Assembly (NCBI GenBank): GCA_028829895.1
Contig: CM054183.1
Coordinates: 72,201,071-72,265,070, forward strand
DNA from: Sinotaia quadrata
Taxonomy: Eukaryota > Mollusca > Gastropoda > Architaenioglossa > Viviparidae
Direction of reading: 5' to 3'
Length of the DNA stretch: 64,000 nt
Shown: piece after piece, positions 37,832-50,700 of the stretch
Layout of the letters: every line of letters begins with the position of its first letter
How positions within the stretch are numbered: the first letter of the stretch is position 1
Notes under the pieces: generated by a model
Databases searched by the model: none
Seen by the model: only the letters and a program-made list of their open reading frames with translations
Told to the model about the DNA's origin: nothing
Position numbers and translations under genes: made by a program

Positions 37832-38531
37832 ATTGAAACTAGAAGCACATACACCAACCAAATCAAATAAATAAGATTCACGTTCAAACTTTAAAATGTC
37901 ACGTATAAACAAATATATATTTTTAAAGTTTAGTGTGATCTGATACCAAAAAATAATGGCATACTCTCTAAATAACTTGGAGTAGCATCATTTGTCAGTG
38001 CTCATGGAGGCAGCAACATTTTGAAGCAAATCATGATTACGATAAATGTAGGCTAAACGTTGGCGTCTGTTTCATGTTAGTGATCTTCACACAAATTGTC
38101 TCATCGTATATGCTTACGTGAATGTAGATATTGCACAAAGAATGGATGAATAATATTTTAAAGGGTCATGATAATTACTTAAATTTGCCTTTAGGTGAAA
38201 CCTTGCAACGAGAGACTGAAAACAGCGATTCCATATCCTAGGACACCGCCCTAGGAGCTCCAACACTCTTTTCAGACATATTAGACGAAAGAGTTACACG
38301 AGTTAAGCTGACTTAAACTATGACAATATGCATACTTGGAACAATGCGCTAAACTGAGTAACATGGTAATGAAAGTATTGACTTGCTATTTTTAAAATTT
38401 TAGAAGTACAATAATTATGAATTAATTTTTTTTATTACTTCCTTCAACATATTAACTACAAAGTTAAGAATGCTCCCCCAAAACACATGATAAATCACAT
38501 GATAAAATCATGTGATTCAACATTCAACAAA
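37832..38531. promoter_or_regulatory. Candidate shared promoter between PHETA and PLBD
   Basis: The two start codons face away from each other across 700 bp with no other gene. Bidirectional use is inferred from the arrangement. A 5' UTR intron of PHETA may occupy part of the left side. No TATA box is evident. Confidence 0.5.
38493..38517. promoter_or_regulatory. Palindromic M-box-like site upstream of PLBD
   Basis: An 11-bp perfect inverted repeat, aatcacatgat-aaa-atcatgtgatt, contains TCACATGA/TCATGTGA. A third copy, acacatga, lies at 38483-38490. TCATGTGA is the M-box bound by MiT/TFE bHLH-zip factors (MITF, TFEB), which control lysosomal genes in animals. It ends 14 bp before the PLBD start codon, so it could instead be transcribed 5' UTR. 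Confidence 0.45.
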
Positions 38532-38734
38532 ATGGTGACTACGATAGTAAACACTATCATTATATATACATGTATTTTAATTTTTACTCTTTCAATTTCA
38601 CTGTGTGATTGCAAGTCATTTTCGGACGTATACGTTGCATACGATTCAGAAAGCCAAGTTTATTCCTTTACTACGGAACAAATTCCTGGTTGGGTCGCAC
38701 ACGCACGATTTGAAAATGAAGTCAACAAGACAGG
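38532..38734 (+). CDS. PLBD1: PLBD exon 1: signal peptide
   Basis: Residues 1-67 plus two bases of Gly68. The hydrophobic core NTIIIYTCILIFTLSISL is followed by CDC, where signal cleavage is plausible. The donor is GTATGT. Confidence 0.9.
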
Positions 38735-41700
38735 GTATGTAGGCCTATATTTTTTCATTTTGGCAGGAGAAATACAGTACAACACTGTATAATCTGGTTA
38801 AAAGGAAACACGCTTTGGGTACCCGGGATGACTGGCGGGTGACAGTGAGCTGCTGTCTGTAGTTCTTTATAAAAAGCATTTCTTAACTTCACAATAAATG
38901 ATTTAGAGTATTTTCGAAAATTATTAAAACTAAGTCTATTTAGAACAAGTAATTTAATTATGTGATGTTTTGTAGGCGTGTATATATACTATACTGTGAA
39001 TCTGCATCTCTTTTCTCTTGTAGCTACTATGTCAATATTTCCACGACAACCCTTTCAATGTATTACTTCGTATCACACATTAAGGCATCTTTATATAATT
39101 CCCATCCCATGTTTTTGTAACACAACACCTTGTAAATATGCAATGTGTACAGTAATTCGTCATTAAATTAAAATTGTTGATAACTGACTATAATCGAAAG
39201 TGTCATTAAGTGAATTAGGATATGAGTTTTTTGTATAGTCATTGTAAAGAGTATACTTAAATGGTCATCATGGCATCTTAATCTGTATCAAAATAGAGCA
39301 CAGTTAAATAGAGTATCTTTCTAAAGTTTATTAATCCAGTATCAGATGTAGGTTTTCATTATAAAATATTTTATACACTATTTGCATATGAATCACAATA
39401 TTTAATATATATTTTTGTGTGAAATGAGATGGTAATCTTTGTGGAAAGAGAGTGGTAAAGTTTAGATTTTAAAAAAGCTAGATTGATGTACCACTTCCAA
39501 ACCCTTATCACTCTCCATTCCAAGCCACCCTGCACCCCTTCCCACCCTCCAACCCTTGTCACTTTCCAACCCTCACCACCTCCAACCTATGCTACCCTCC
39601 ATCCCTCCCACTAACCAATGGTGATAATACAAGGGCAATGAATATTTTCATACAGTGATAGCACCTTTATACATCTCTCTAATATTAGGACATACATTAT
39701 ACAAATAATATCATTGTACAAGGATAACATGATTTAATAACACCATTATTCAAGAATAACACCTTAATGCAAAAATACTCTTATATAAGGATAAAACCAT
39801 TATACATGTATAACAATAACACCAGTATACAAGAAAGTATACTCCATTGTGTAAGGATAACAACATTACACATGAACAACACTAATAATAATATATAAAG
39901 ACAACAACATTAGAATAAATTTATGCAAGTGCAACATAATATAAGGATAAAATCAGTATGCAAGAGCACCAGTTTACATGGACAGTACTTTTATACAACA
40001 ACACCATTATACAAAGTCAAATATGCAAGTTCAACACCAATATACAAGGACATTGTCAATTTATAATTCATGCGTAAAACCAATTTACAAGAAAAACACA
40101 ATTTTATAAGGAAAATATTATACAAGAATAATCTGAATGCAAGAATGACACAATTATATATATATAAAACATCATCGTTGAAGGACAAAACCATTATATA
40201 TTTATAGAATAGCAGTATCATTATAAATGACAGCACCTTTATGCAAGGACAACACTGGTATGCAAGGATAACCACCAGTTTAAAAATAAACACATTTAAA
40301 ATGAATGGAAAGTTCATTTGTTAAACTGGAGAAGTCAGTTTCATGGTTTTTTTCCCCACATTTTCTTCATCATCTAAGAACATGGGCTAAAAGAATATTT
40401 TAAAATTCCCATCCAGTAGAAATGTTCCATTTTGAATAATTGCAATTTTTAAAATGTCCCATTCTGCATCAATGTAATATGAATATTTGCTATAATTATT
40501 TTTTCTCATTGTTCTAGATGGGCTTTCTTACATGTGGAAACTAATGCATCATACTCAGATAAACAGCAAGCCTATGCTTCAGGTCTAGGAGAAGGTTATT
40601 TAACAGAGGAATTGATTCACATGCATTGGACCAACACATTGCAAGGATATTGTCAGAAGCCCTATTCTCACTATTGCAGCAACTTACTGACTTACCTTTC
40701 CACAAATCTTCAGTGGATGAAAAGTAACATTGAAGACAAGGCACAGGACCAGCCATTTTGGCACCATGTAGGGCTGATTTCTTATGTTTAGTGATACATA
40801 GACATACACACTGGTATTTAGTAGGTACCACTGATTGTAATAATTTTTAACCTTTAATGAGTTTATTTTATAAAGAGATTAAACCAATAGCAAAAGCATA
40901 ATAATACTCTCTCTCTCAAATAAATATAATATATTATCTGCACTCTATAAAGTACATATACTAATATAGAGTACCTTTATTATAAATTTGGATATATATA
41001 TATCTGATGCAGGGGGTAAATTCTAAAGGTTGGGTAAGGCAAAAAATTGCCTTTAGTCACAATTACTGTGCAGTGAAATACTCACACTCTGTGAGGCATG
41101 CAGGAACTGAGACCAATTAAGGGAACAGCAGATTCACATTTTTCCATTTCATCTTTACTGTGGGGCATATGCTCATTGAGTGGTATAGTGGGTAGCATTT
41201 TAAAATTATTTTATTATTTTTCTCTCTTTATTATATGTTTACTGAGTAAGTATAGTTTAATTCACATAAGTCAGTGTTTCTCAACCTTTTTTTGTTCCAT
41301 GCACCCTTTTCACCATATGTAAGAATGTTATTATATCCTTTTCAAGATTGTCTGACTCAAAAGGTGCATTCCAAATAATATACAGCCTGTGGCCACCCCA
41401 CCAAAAAAAACCAACTAAAATTCCCCCCCGGTTGAGAACCCCTGACATAAATGTGTGTATGATATAATTCTACAGTATATTTCTGCACCAATATAGTTAA
41501 AGGTATTGACTACTTGAATTAAATTTGTAAATACTGTAACAGTAATAATCAAGTACATCTTTCTTTAGTTTAATCCATATGTCGCAGTTTAAAAGTACTA
41601 TTTTATTTCATTGTTTGAGTTCATTACTATATTTCTTGTCTAAGTCAAGGTTATATAGGAAATTTGCATGGATTGAGGACTGTTAAACTCCATCTTGGGG

Positions 41701-44700
41701 AGTGTGTATCTGACAGTAGAAGGCTTAGTCAAGTTAGTGATTATGCAAGTTATCATAATGCTGGAGGCATGATCATTGGCAGCTGTTCTCCGGAGGCTGC
41801 ATTTTATGGGTGAATGAGAGATGGGTTCTTGAGTGGGTGGAACCAGAAGAATTTATTCTACCAAATGAAAGAAAGAGGGAAGGAACTGTCTGCTGGATGG
41901 GGGTGGGTAACATAAGGTGTGAAGCAGAGTGCATATGAACATGTATCTTATTAGGAGTAAGCTATTATGGCTGTTATTTCTGAGCCAAGGCCATATTAAT
42001 CTCTGGACAGAAGTACAGGTACATTTATGTCCCATGATCAGACTGAAAAACATTGAATAGTCCTGCTGCAATAGCACTGGCCAAATTGTTCCCCAGACAC
42101 TGTAGAGAGAGAACCCTACATGAAAACTACATTAAATTATATATTAAATATACATTTGTGCTTTATTTTGGCTAGCTCCAAACCATCTTAAATTATTTTT
42201 TAAATTGTGCAGTTTATTTACCTTTGGTTATTTCATGCTGCTTGTTTTCTTAGTAATACAAAGTTTACTTTGGAATTTTCATATTAATTGATTCCCAAAA
42301 TTTATATTTCTTTAATTGGTATTTCTTCTTACCAGACAACCCTGATTTTTTATTATTTTTTTTAAATCATAACATTCCTGCTTGTATTGGATAATTCTTT
42401 GCTACCTTAAATTGTTTTCCTGTCAGTGTCAAGATTGAATTTTTTCATGCCACCAGCCCTAATCTAATATTTAAAAATTTTTTTTATAAAAATAAATTTC
42501 AATTTATAAGATAACAAACATAATTTGAGATTTGCATTTATATTTGTGCTGTAATTACTTTTTTAGATTTATTATCTGGTATATAATTTCACTACTTTAT
42601 ATTTTGTAATTGATTTCCATCTCTTACTCAATTATTGTTTTTTAGTTGTATAACCTAACATTAAGAAAGATTTGAATGCATTTCATACCTTATCATGAGG
42701 AAAGATAAATAAGTTAACATTAAGAAAGATTTGAATGAATTTCATACCTTATCATGAGGAAAGATAAATAAGTTAGCATTAGGAAAGATCTGGACAAATT
42801 TCATACCTATCCTATCTTGTTTCATGAACAGGTGGAACTTTTTTTGCTGCAAACTGCTGGTCTGTCAGATGGTGTTAAGAAGCAGCCAAGCATGTTAAAC
42901 ATGAATATCGACCCATTTGGCTTATAGTGAGCATCCCAGACCTATTCTTCATAACAACATTACTCTACAGCAGCCTTACTTTGTTTTATATAGAGACGTT
43001 TTTGTTGCAGCTTGAGAATGCATAGTTTTATGAGCTGATCACATTTAACAGTAAATAAGTATAGCCTCAATTCTGTAAAATTTCAAAGTTAATAACTTTC
43101 TCTGACTGCTTCATATTGTTATATGCAAATTCATTTTAAGTCCCTTTTTTAAAAGAGAAAATTCCTAATATGAGTGTACCATCTAAACAAAGTACACTTT
43201 TTTTAAAACTCTGATTAAATCATCTTCATTCCAAATGCTTTATTATAGGTGTACAGTAATTGAAAGACAAAAGTTGACCAAATACCTGCATCAGGATTGT
43301 ACATGTCAAAATCCAAAACAATGACATGACTAGTGAAATATCTGTAATTTTTTTATCATCTATCATTATTGTAAATATAGTGCCCTGATGAAGCTCTATA
43401 GAGTAAATGCTAAATTTATTTTTAATGCTTAACAATCTTGCTATTTATATTATGTAAAAGTACTCATTTTTCTTTCATAGCATGTTCCAAGTGGGTGGAG
43501 ATTTTGATGATCTGGAGTCAGTGCTAGGCAAAAGTGTCCCTTCCCAACCAAAAGGATCTGGCTCCTGCTCAGCTTTGGTCAAGCTCCTTCCAGGCAACAC
43601 AGATCTCTATGTGGCCCAAGACACATGGACTACCTTCCAGAGCATGCTAAGAATACTCAAAGTTTATGATTTTCCCTTTCATATGACAGACAGAGACAGT
43701 AAGTAATCTGTCTCACAGTTTATGACTTCTCTTTTTAACTGACACACAGTGATAGTAAGTAATATGTCCCTAGACTCATATTTTATAGACACAATGCCAT
43801 TTAACCGTGTTGTTAGGGACATAGGTTCTTCTAAAACCACATTAATGTTTTCAGGCATAGCACATAATTTTCTTCACATAATAATCTTTTCACAAGATTT
43901 TTATAAAACCCATGGCACTTTAACATGTTCTTTAGAAGAATTGAAACTCTGTACAAATTGTATCATGAAATGTTAGTACATTCATTGAAATTTTGGTTGC
44001 TTTGTGCAAGATATCATAAGACAGTATTGCCACTTGTTTATTTAAAGTTGGCTGCTCTGCACAAAATATCTCATGAGATGGCAATAAATTAAGCTTGACC
44101 TTTCTCTATTACATGATTACATGAGAAGGCAATAGAACAAGTCTGGCATTTTATTTGTGACATGCACCCCTTTGTTACTAGTTATGATTATTATTATTGT
44201 TAATCATCCATAACTAATTAAAAGTGATGGAGAAATTTTAATTTATGTTTATTAATAATTCTCCCAGGAGACACACTCATCTCTCACTTTGGCGGATTAT
44301 ATGGGTGAAGTAAAAGTCTTCTCTCTTCCACAACAATAAGACATATTTTACTGTCACACATTATTTTCGTAGGTAAAAACTTTTTACTAAAGGAGTAACA
44401 AATCCATCTTTAACTGTACTTAACTGCATCCACCCATTGTCATTCCAACATATTGTTTAATAATATGTGTAAGAAGGTTGATAAATATAACAATAAATTT
44501 AATAAATCAACAATCAAATATACATATGACAAATACAATGAAAAAGTTATTTTACATCAATATTCCATGAAACAATTTTCAAGTAATTCCAATACGTATT
44601 CAGTCTTATATCCTAACATATGACTCAGCAGTCAGATTAGTATAAAAATAAATCACAGGACTATTCTTATTGAAGAAGAAATGGAGTTATAGAGTGATAT

Positions 44701-47700
44701 GATAATAGTTTGTACACAATCTGTTCAATGACACAAGCTGCAACAGTCCTTCATGTGCTTTCCTAACAATGTTACAAACTTATTGTTCACAATAGAATAG
44801 TCAATCTTCCATGTGCTTTCCTAAAAATGTTACAAACCTAGTGTTCACAATAGAACAGTCAATCTTCCATGTGCTTTCCTAACAATGTTACAAACCTATT
44901 GTTCACAATAGAATAATCAATCTTCCATGTGCTCTGCTAAGCACGTAGTAGAATGTTCCAACACTAGAGATCCCTCGAGACTAATCTTGGCACACATTTG
45001 CCATATTAACTTCTCAAGTAGGCAATCACAATAATGAACTTCTAGCACTCCTTTTGCTAGAAAGTTCCACAGAGGAGTTGGACACACTTGCCAATGCACA
45101 CAGATGGATGCAGTGAATCATCAGAACTGCCACACTCTAGGATAGAAACTTCTTGAACCCACCACAAGCATGCAAAGAAGAAAAGGTAAAAAAGGCTTGC
45201 TCCTTTCTGAAACATCATATCAGAGAGAAATGCTAAGTTCTAAGTTTAGTAATCTCTATTCTCCATTCTTTCTTACAATCATTCTCAGCTTACAATTCAT
45301 ATAACAGTATTTATTAGCATGATACACACATACAGCATAACAGATACAACATAATCAATTATGAACATTTCTACTAGAAGCAGTGTCATGTGTTTAGCAT
45401 ATTATACAAGGTTCATAATTCACAATTGTAGAAATAATAGTCTATTCACATAATGCATCTTTACATCAAATTACAAATATAATATATCAGTAGCAAAGTG
45501 TATGAAATATTTCTATGTCCATTCTCTCTCAATCACTTAACTCACCATTAAGCTAATAATTGCCTTTTCATTGCCGGGCTTGAGTTACGTCAAAATCAAA
45601 GCGATTAGAATATAGAACTTTCTTCAACAGGTAAGTTTCGATCTCTACCCATTGGCTAGTTTGTTATTTGTAAACTTTAAACTACTGGATATAAAAAATT
45701 GCTCATCCACTCTGGACTGGTTTGGATAACATCAGCAAGTTCTAGCATATTCTTTACCTGAGTTGTTATTTTAACTCTGGCTCTTACAAAAATATCATCT
45801 TCTGCAGATACCTGAAGGTCATGTCATGTTGACTTTTAATGAAATGTATAATAATTAAGTTTTAAAATAGTGACAAGCAAATTTACTCCACCATAGTGTA
45901 CACGATAAGTCATGAGATGGCAGTAAAATGTCTGACCATTCTTTACAAGACAGTTCATGAGTCGCAAATAGAATAAACTTGGCCACTCTGTGTCATGAGC
46001 TGGCACTACATGTTTATGTGAAGCCTGGCAAATGTATACTAGCTATTTCATGAGCTGACACTGCATGTTTATGTGAAGCCTGGCCAATCTGTACTAACTA
46101 TTTCATGAGCTGGCACTACTTGTTCATGTAAAGTCTGGCCAATCTGTACATGACTTAACATTACACTCAAGCTAGTAATAGCAGCATAACATATTTTTAA
46201 ATAATAATAATTGTTAACTTTGTAGTTGTTTTTAGTTTAGTATAGCAACAATTTTGCTGTTTATATCATGTAAAAGTTACATTTCAACAAATTATGACAT
46301 TAACACATTTTCTAAATTACTTTTATCATTATTGTAAAACTAGTTATGACAGTATCAGATCTTCTGTCACTTTTAATGTGGCACTCAAACTTGTAATGGC
46401 AGTAACACATTTTCTAAATTTTATTTTTATTTTCAGAACAAGTTCCAGGAAGAGTTCAAGCATTCTCATCCTACCCAGGTACTCTCATGTCTGGAGATGA
46501 TTTTTACCTGTTGTCTTCTGGGCTGGTGAGGCTTGCTGTTTATAAGTTTTCAGAATTATGAATTCATTGTCATTATTTGCTGAACATGTAAGAAATTTTA
46601 ACACACACAGGGAATTCAGTTATGATGTAGAACAGAGGTCATCAAACTTTTCAGACTACTAGGCCATTTCAGGAGGTCAAGAAGGCACGCTTGGCCAGAA
46701 GAAACAAGGTGTCCAAGGAAAGGTTGTTTTATACAGTACGATCAATGGGAAAAATGATGTTGCATGTCTTAGAGTCAGAAAAAATATCAGGTTCTAATGA
46801 TGAGGAGTTTAGCAACAGAATGTCATTAAGGTGACTGTCAGTGAACTGAGAGCACAGCTTGTTCTTACAAAACTTAATCTTGGAGAACAGCTGCTTGCAC
46901 GAAAAGTGTTGCCAAACATTGCGATCACACGCTTGGCACGGGCTACAACATTGGTAACTGAGCACATGACAGCTGGCAATAGAAGTCAGTGACAGTAGTG
47001 CAAAAAGTAAACTTGGACAAGAGAATGTCTGAAGCCTGCAGCTCACTCAACTCCAAATGCACATCAGAGGGGGTAGCATCATAGAGAAAGTCAAATGAGT
47101 GCTGACGATTTTGAACTTTTGTAAATCAGTAAAGCATGAAGAGAATTCATTCCACAGGGTTGACAACACACTGATGCATTCTTCAGTGTCAACGAGGGCT
47201 GAACACTGGGCGAGGTGAGGGAAAAGGACAAAGTCACCCTTATATAGCTGTTTCTCCCATAGAATCAGCTTTATTTCAAATGCCTGCATGTGGGCTTCCA
47301 TTTTCGTGATGAGCACATCTAGTCCTTGCAGCTTCAGGTTAAGTTCGTTAAGGTGAGAGCTGTTATCATTGAGGAAGCTGAACCGACACATTCCTAGTAC
47401 TTGGATGTTGTATCTTCTCATCTCACTTGCCACTTGAGCTGCTTTTCCAGTTTCGTACATGGTTTGTACATTCCAAGTTCTGATCTTTGTTGTTGCTTTC
47501 ATCATCAGGAGATTTGTCAGCTGGTTGACTTCCATGAGGCTTTCACCAATCTCCATCATCTATCCTCCTGTAGAAGCATCTCCCTGATTCAAGCACTGGT
47601 TGGATTCTTCTCTTGCTTTGGTTTCTGTAGCATGTGGATTTTTACGGGGTGGGGTTGCTAGCCCCATGCCCAACCCTTCTCATTTTTCACCCAGGCTTGG

Positions 47701-50700
47701 GACTGGCAGAGTTTCTTGTCTAGGACAACAAGTGTATTTTGTGAAGTACTTTTAGGACTTTTTGTCTAGGACAACCAGTGTATTTTGTGATTGCACTTTT
47801 AGGACTTTTTGTCTAGGACAACCAGTGTATTTTGTGATTGCATTTTTAGGACTTTTACTATTAGGACTTCTTGTCAAGGACAACCATTGTGTGGCAGAGT
47901 AAATTTGCCTATCCCTATTTCTAAACATTAATTTTTATATAAATTGTTAAATTGTCTAAGTGATCTGATCATGGGCACTCCTTATGACAGCATTTTTGTA
48001 AATGGGAGAGTTGAAGTAAACAACTTGGGTTGAGAATATGATAGAAATTGCTGATGCAATCCAAACCAGTTCCAGTTCCAGTTCCAGTTGGATGAGTACA
48101 TTTTTCTGACTAAAAGTGTCACACTTGTTATAACAAGCTCATCCAATTGGGATGGATAAAAAATTTCTTTGTTGAAGTACTCTATTCTAATCACTTTGAA
48201 TTTGAACTTAACTCGAGTCCAGTCATAAAGGCCATCATTATCTTATGGTAAGTTAACTGACTGATAAAGAAAGAATGGACTTTAAAATATTTCTTACATT
48301 TTTGCTATTGATCTATGATTTGAATTAGAGAATGCTTATGTAATTGAACCATTATTTTTATGTTTATTAATTTAACTACAAATATATTATACTTGTGAAT
48401 TTTGATCAATGCTATATTTCTTATGCTGTGTATGTATCAGGCTATTGAAATTGTTGCAGGATTTTAAGTTGAGAATATTTGTAAGAGAGAAAGGAGTTTA
48501 GAGATTAAATATGCCTGATATTTAGTGCTGCCACCTTAATTTGACTTTTGCAGAGGAGCAGGTCTTTTTTGTTTTTCTTTTCTCTCATTGTGCTGTAGTG
48601 ACTACTGTACTCTACTAGATAATGTTGGTGTGTGAATCCAGCTTTGTCATCAACTTATTCATAAAATGTGTTGCTGTAAGTTGATTTCTGTGGATTCCAT
48701 TCAAGAGCCAATACAATGGAAATGGTGGCTTGAGTTTGATCTCGAAAATTCATGAAGATTATTTTCAATGTTCCTAGTGGTGTGTTGAGTACTATACACG
48801 AAAATTCAAGACATACCATCTGATGTACTTGATAGTGCTTGTGAAATTCAGGACAATTCTCAGGACGGTGTGCTTTGTGAGCTTATCGAGGATTCAGGAA
48901 CAGTTGTGTAATGGCCTAGAAGGGACACATGGGACCATCACCTGAATAAAAAAGACATTGACTTGTTGCAAACTGCATGGTGGTGAACATGTGCTGGTGA
49001 TAGCCGCCATCTTTGAAAAGGTTATGTGCATTTGATTTTCATTATTTCTCTGAAACTCTACTCTTATTTCTGTGATTATATCTATGAATTTGATTATATA
49101 TTCATGTTAATTGACTGCTCATGTTTATGCTAGGATAAACTGAATGATTGACCAGCATTAATCAAACATTGTTGTGAAGTGATGTAAATGTCAACACTCT
49201 TTTGATTATATTCATATGTTGTATATTGTGATTTTTTATTTAATCAATTTATTGTTAAATTTATTTACCTTCTTACACATATTGATAACCTTATGTTGGA
49301 GAAGAAAGTGGGTGGGTGGGTGCTCACTAAATATATATTAAAAGATGGATTGTCTTCTCTATTGGTAAGAAGTTTTCCACCTATGGAAATATGTGTGATG
49401 GTAAATGTTTGTCTTTTAAACCTTTGGACCCTTTGAGCAACATTGGTCAAAAGATGACATGGCCAGTCTATCGGCCTGACATAGCCCTACCAAAGAACAG
49501 CTCTGATTGGTCCATCCCAGCTTTGTTTACAAATCTGTCAACATCCTGCTTCCTGTTTTAAAAGTCACTAAAGCGTCTGCTATATTTTTGAAAGCTTTTC
49601 AGATAGTTTTTTTCTTGTTTTTACGTAATGCAAAATACTAGTGGAGAATGACAGGGAGAGTGATGTGCAATCGAGCAATAGTGAATGGGATGATTTGAGT
49701 GAAGAAGTATTAGAAAGTAGTAATAAAAGCCATGAGAGTGATTGGCTATTGAGCGATAGTGAATGGGATGATTTGAGTGAAGAAGTATTAGAAAGTAGTA
49801 ATAAAAAAAAGCCATGAGAGTGATTCAATTAACAACCAACTTCACTTAATAACCACATTCAATTAACAACAACAACATATACTTGCATTTTTCTACATTC
49901 TGTGAGAAAACTTCTGATCACTAGGAGTATTGTGTTTGTTTATTTTCATTATAATCTTTGAAAAACATATGTAAGACTGTTGGGTGGGGTTTTCTTGTGT
50001 TTTATTAAATTTAAATCTTTTTACTGACCTAATACAAAAATTGCCTTATATTTATTTAATCTACATTCATTTTCTTTGTCCTTATTCAGGTCTCTTTGGA
50101 AACAACGATTGGAAATAGTAATCCTGATTTATGGAAATATGTAACCACAGATACTGTTTTAGAAGGAATTCGATCAGTTGTTGCTAATCGTCTTTCACTT
50201 TCAGGAAAAGAGTGGGCCCAGTTTTTTTCTATCTACAACAGTGGAACGTAAGAAACTTTTGGCACCTACAACATTAACAAAAATTATAAGAAAACTTTTC
50301 TTCTGTACAACAGGTGGAATTCCACCTACAATCATGAAACGATTAGAGATATTTTTTCCATCTATAACTGTTGAACAGTTGTTTCTACCCTACAACACTG
50401 GAAAGTAAGATTTTTTTTTGGTATCAATAACACTGGAACTTCTTAAGAAGAAAAATCCTATCTACGAAAAATACTTTAAGGATTTATTAAAGCAGGTTAA
50501 CACAACATTAGAAAATCTTTTCATGTAAATGTTTTATTTTCATTGAATTATTTTTTTTAGAATTTTTTCCTGCTAGTGTTTGACATAAAAGATGAATATG
50601 TGTCTCACTAGTAGATGGAAATGACTTTATAATAGAAATAAGATTTACCATGAAAGGAAGGGTCACAGAAGTAGATATTTTTTTTCTTGATATTGTCACT

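Larger units (their letters stand above)
43770..46190. other. PLBD intron 4, middle part
   Basis: Holds weakly related repeats at 43985-44150, a 59-bp array at 44740-44940, and a repeat of about 58 bp at 45890-46165 sharing tcatgagctggcactac, tgtttatgtgaagcctggc and caatctgtac. The remainder is AT-rich with no recognised gene. Confidence 0.65.

Noticed and set aside
37832..37912. N-terminal extension of PHETA to 37912
   Set aside because: Family proteins start just before the PH domain, and an acceptor-like ctag lies directly upstream of the chosen ATG.
38487..38531. Upstream in-frame start for PLBD
   Set aside because: It would place 15 polar residues before the signal peptide and overlaps the M-box palindrome; the ATG at 38532 has a better context.
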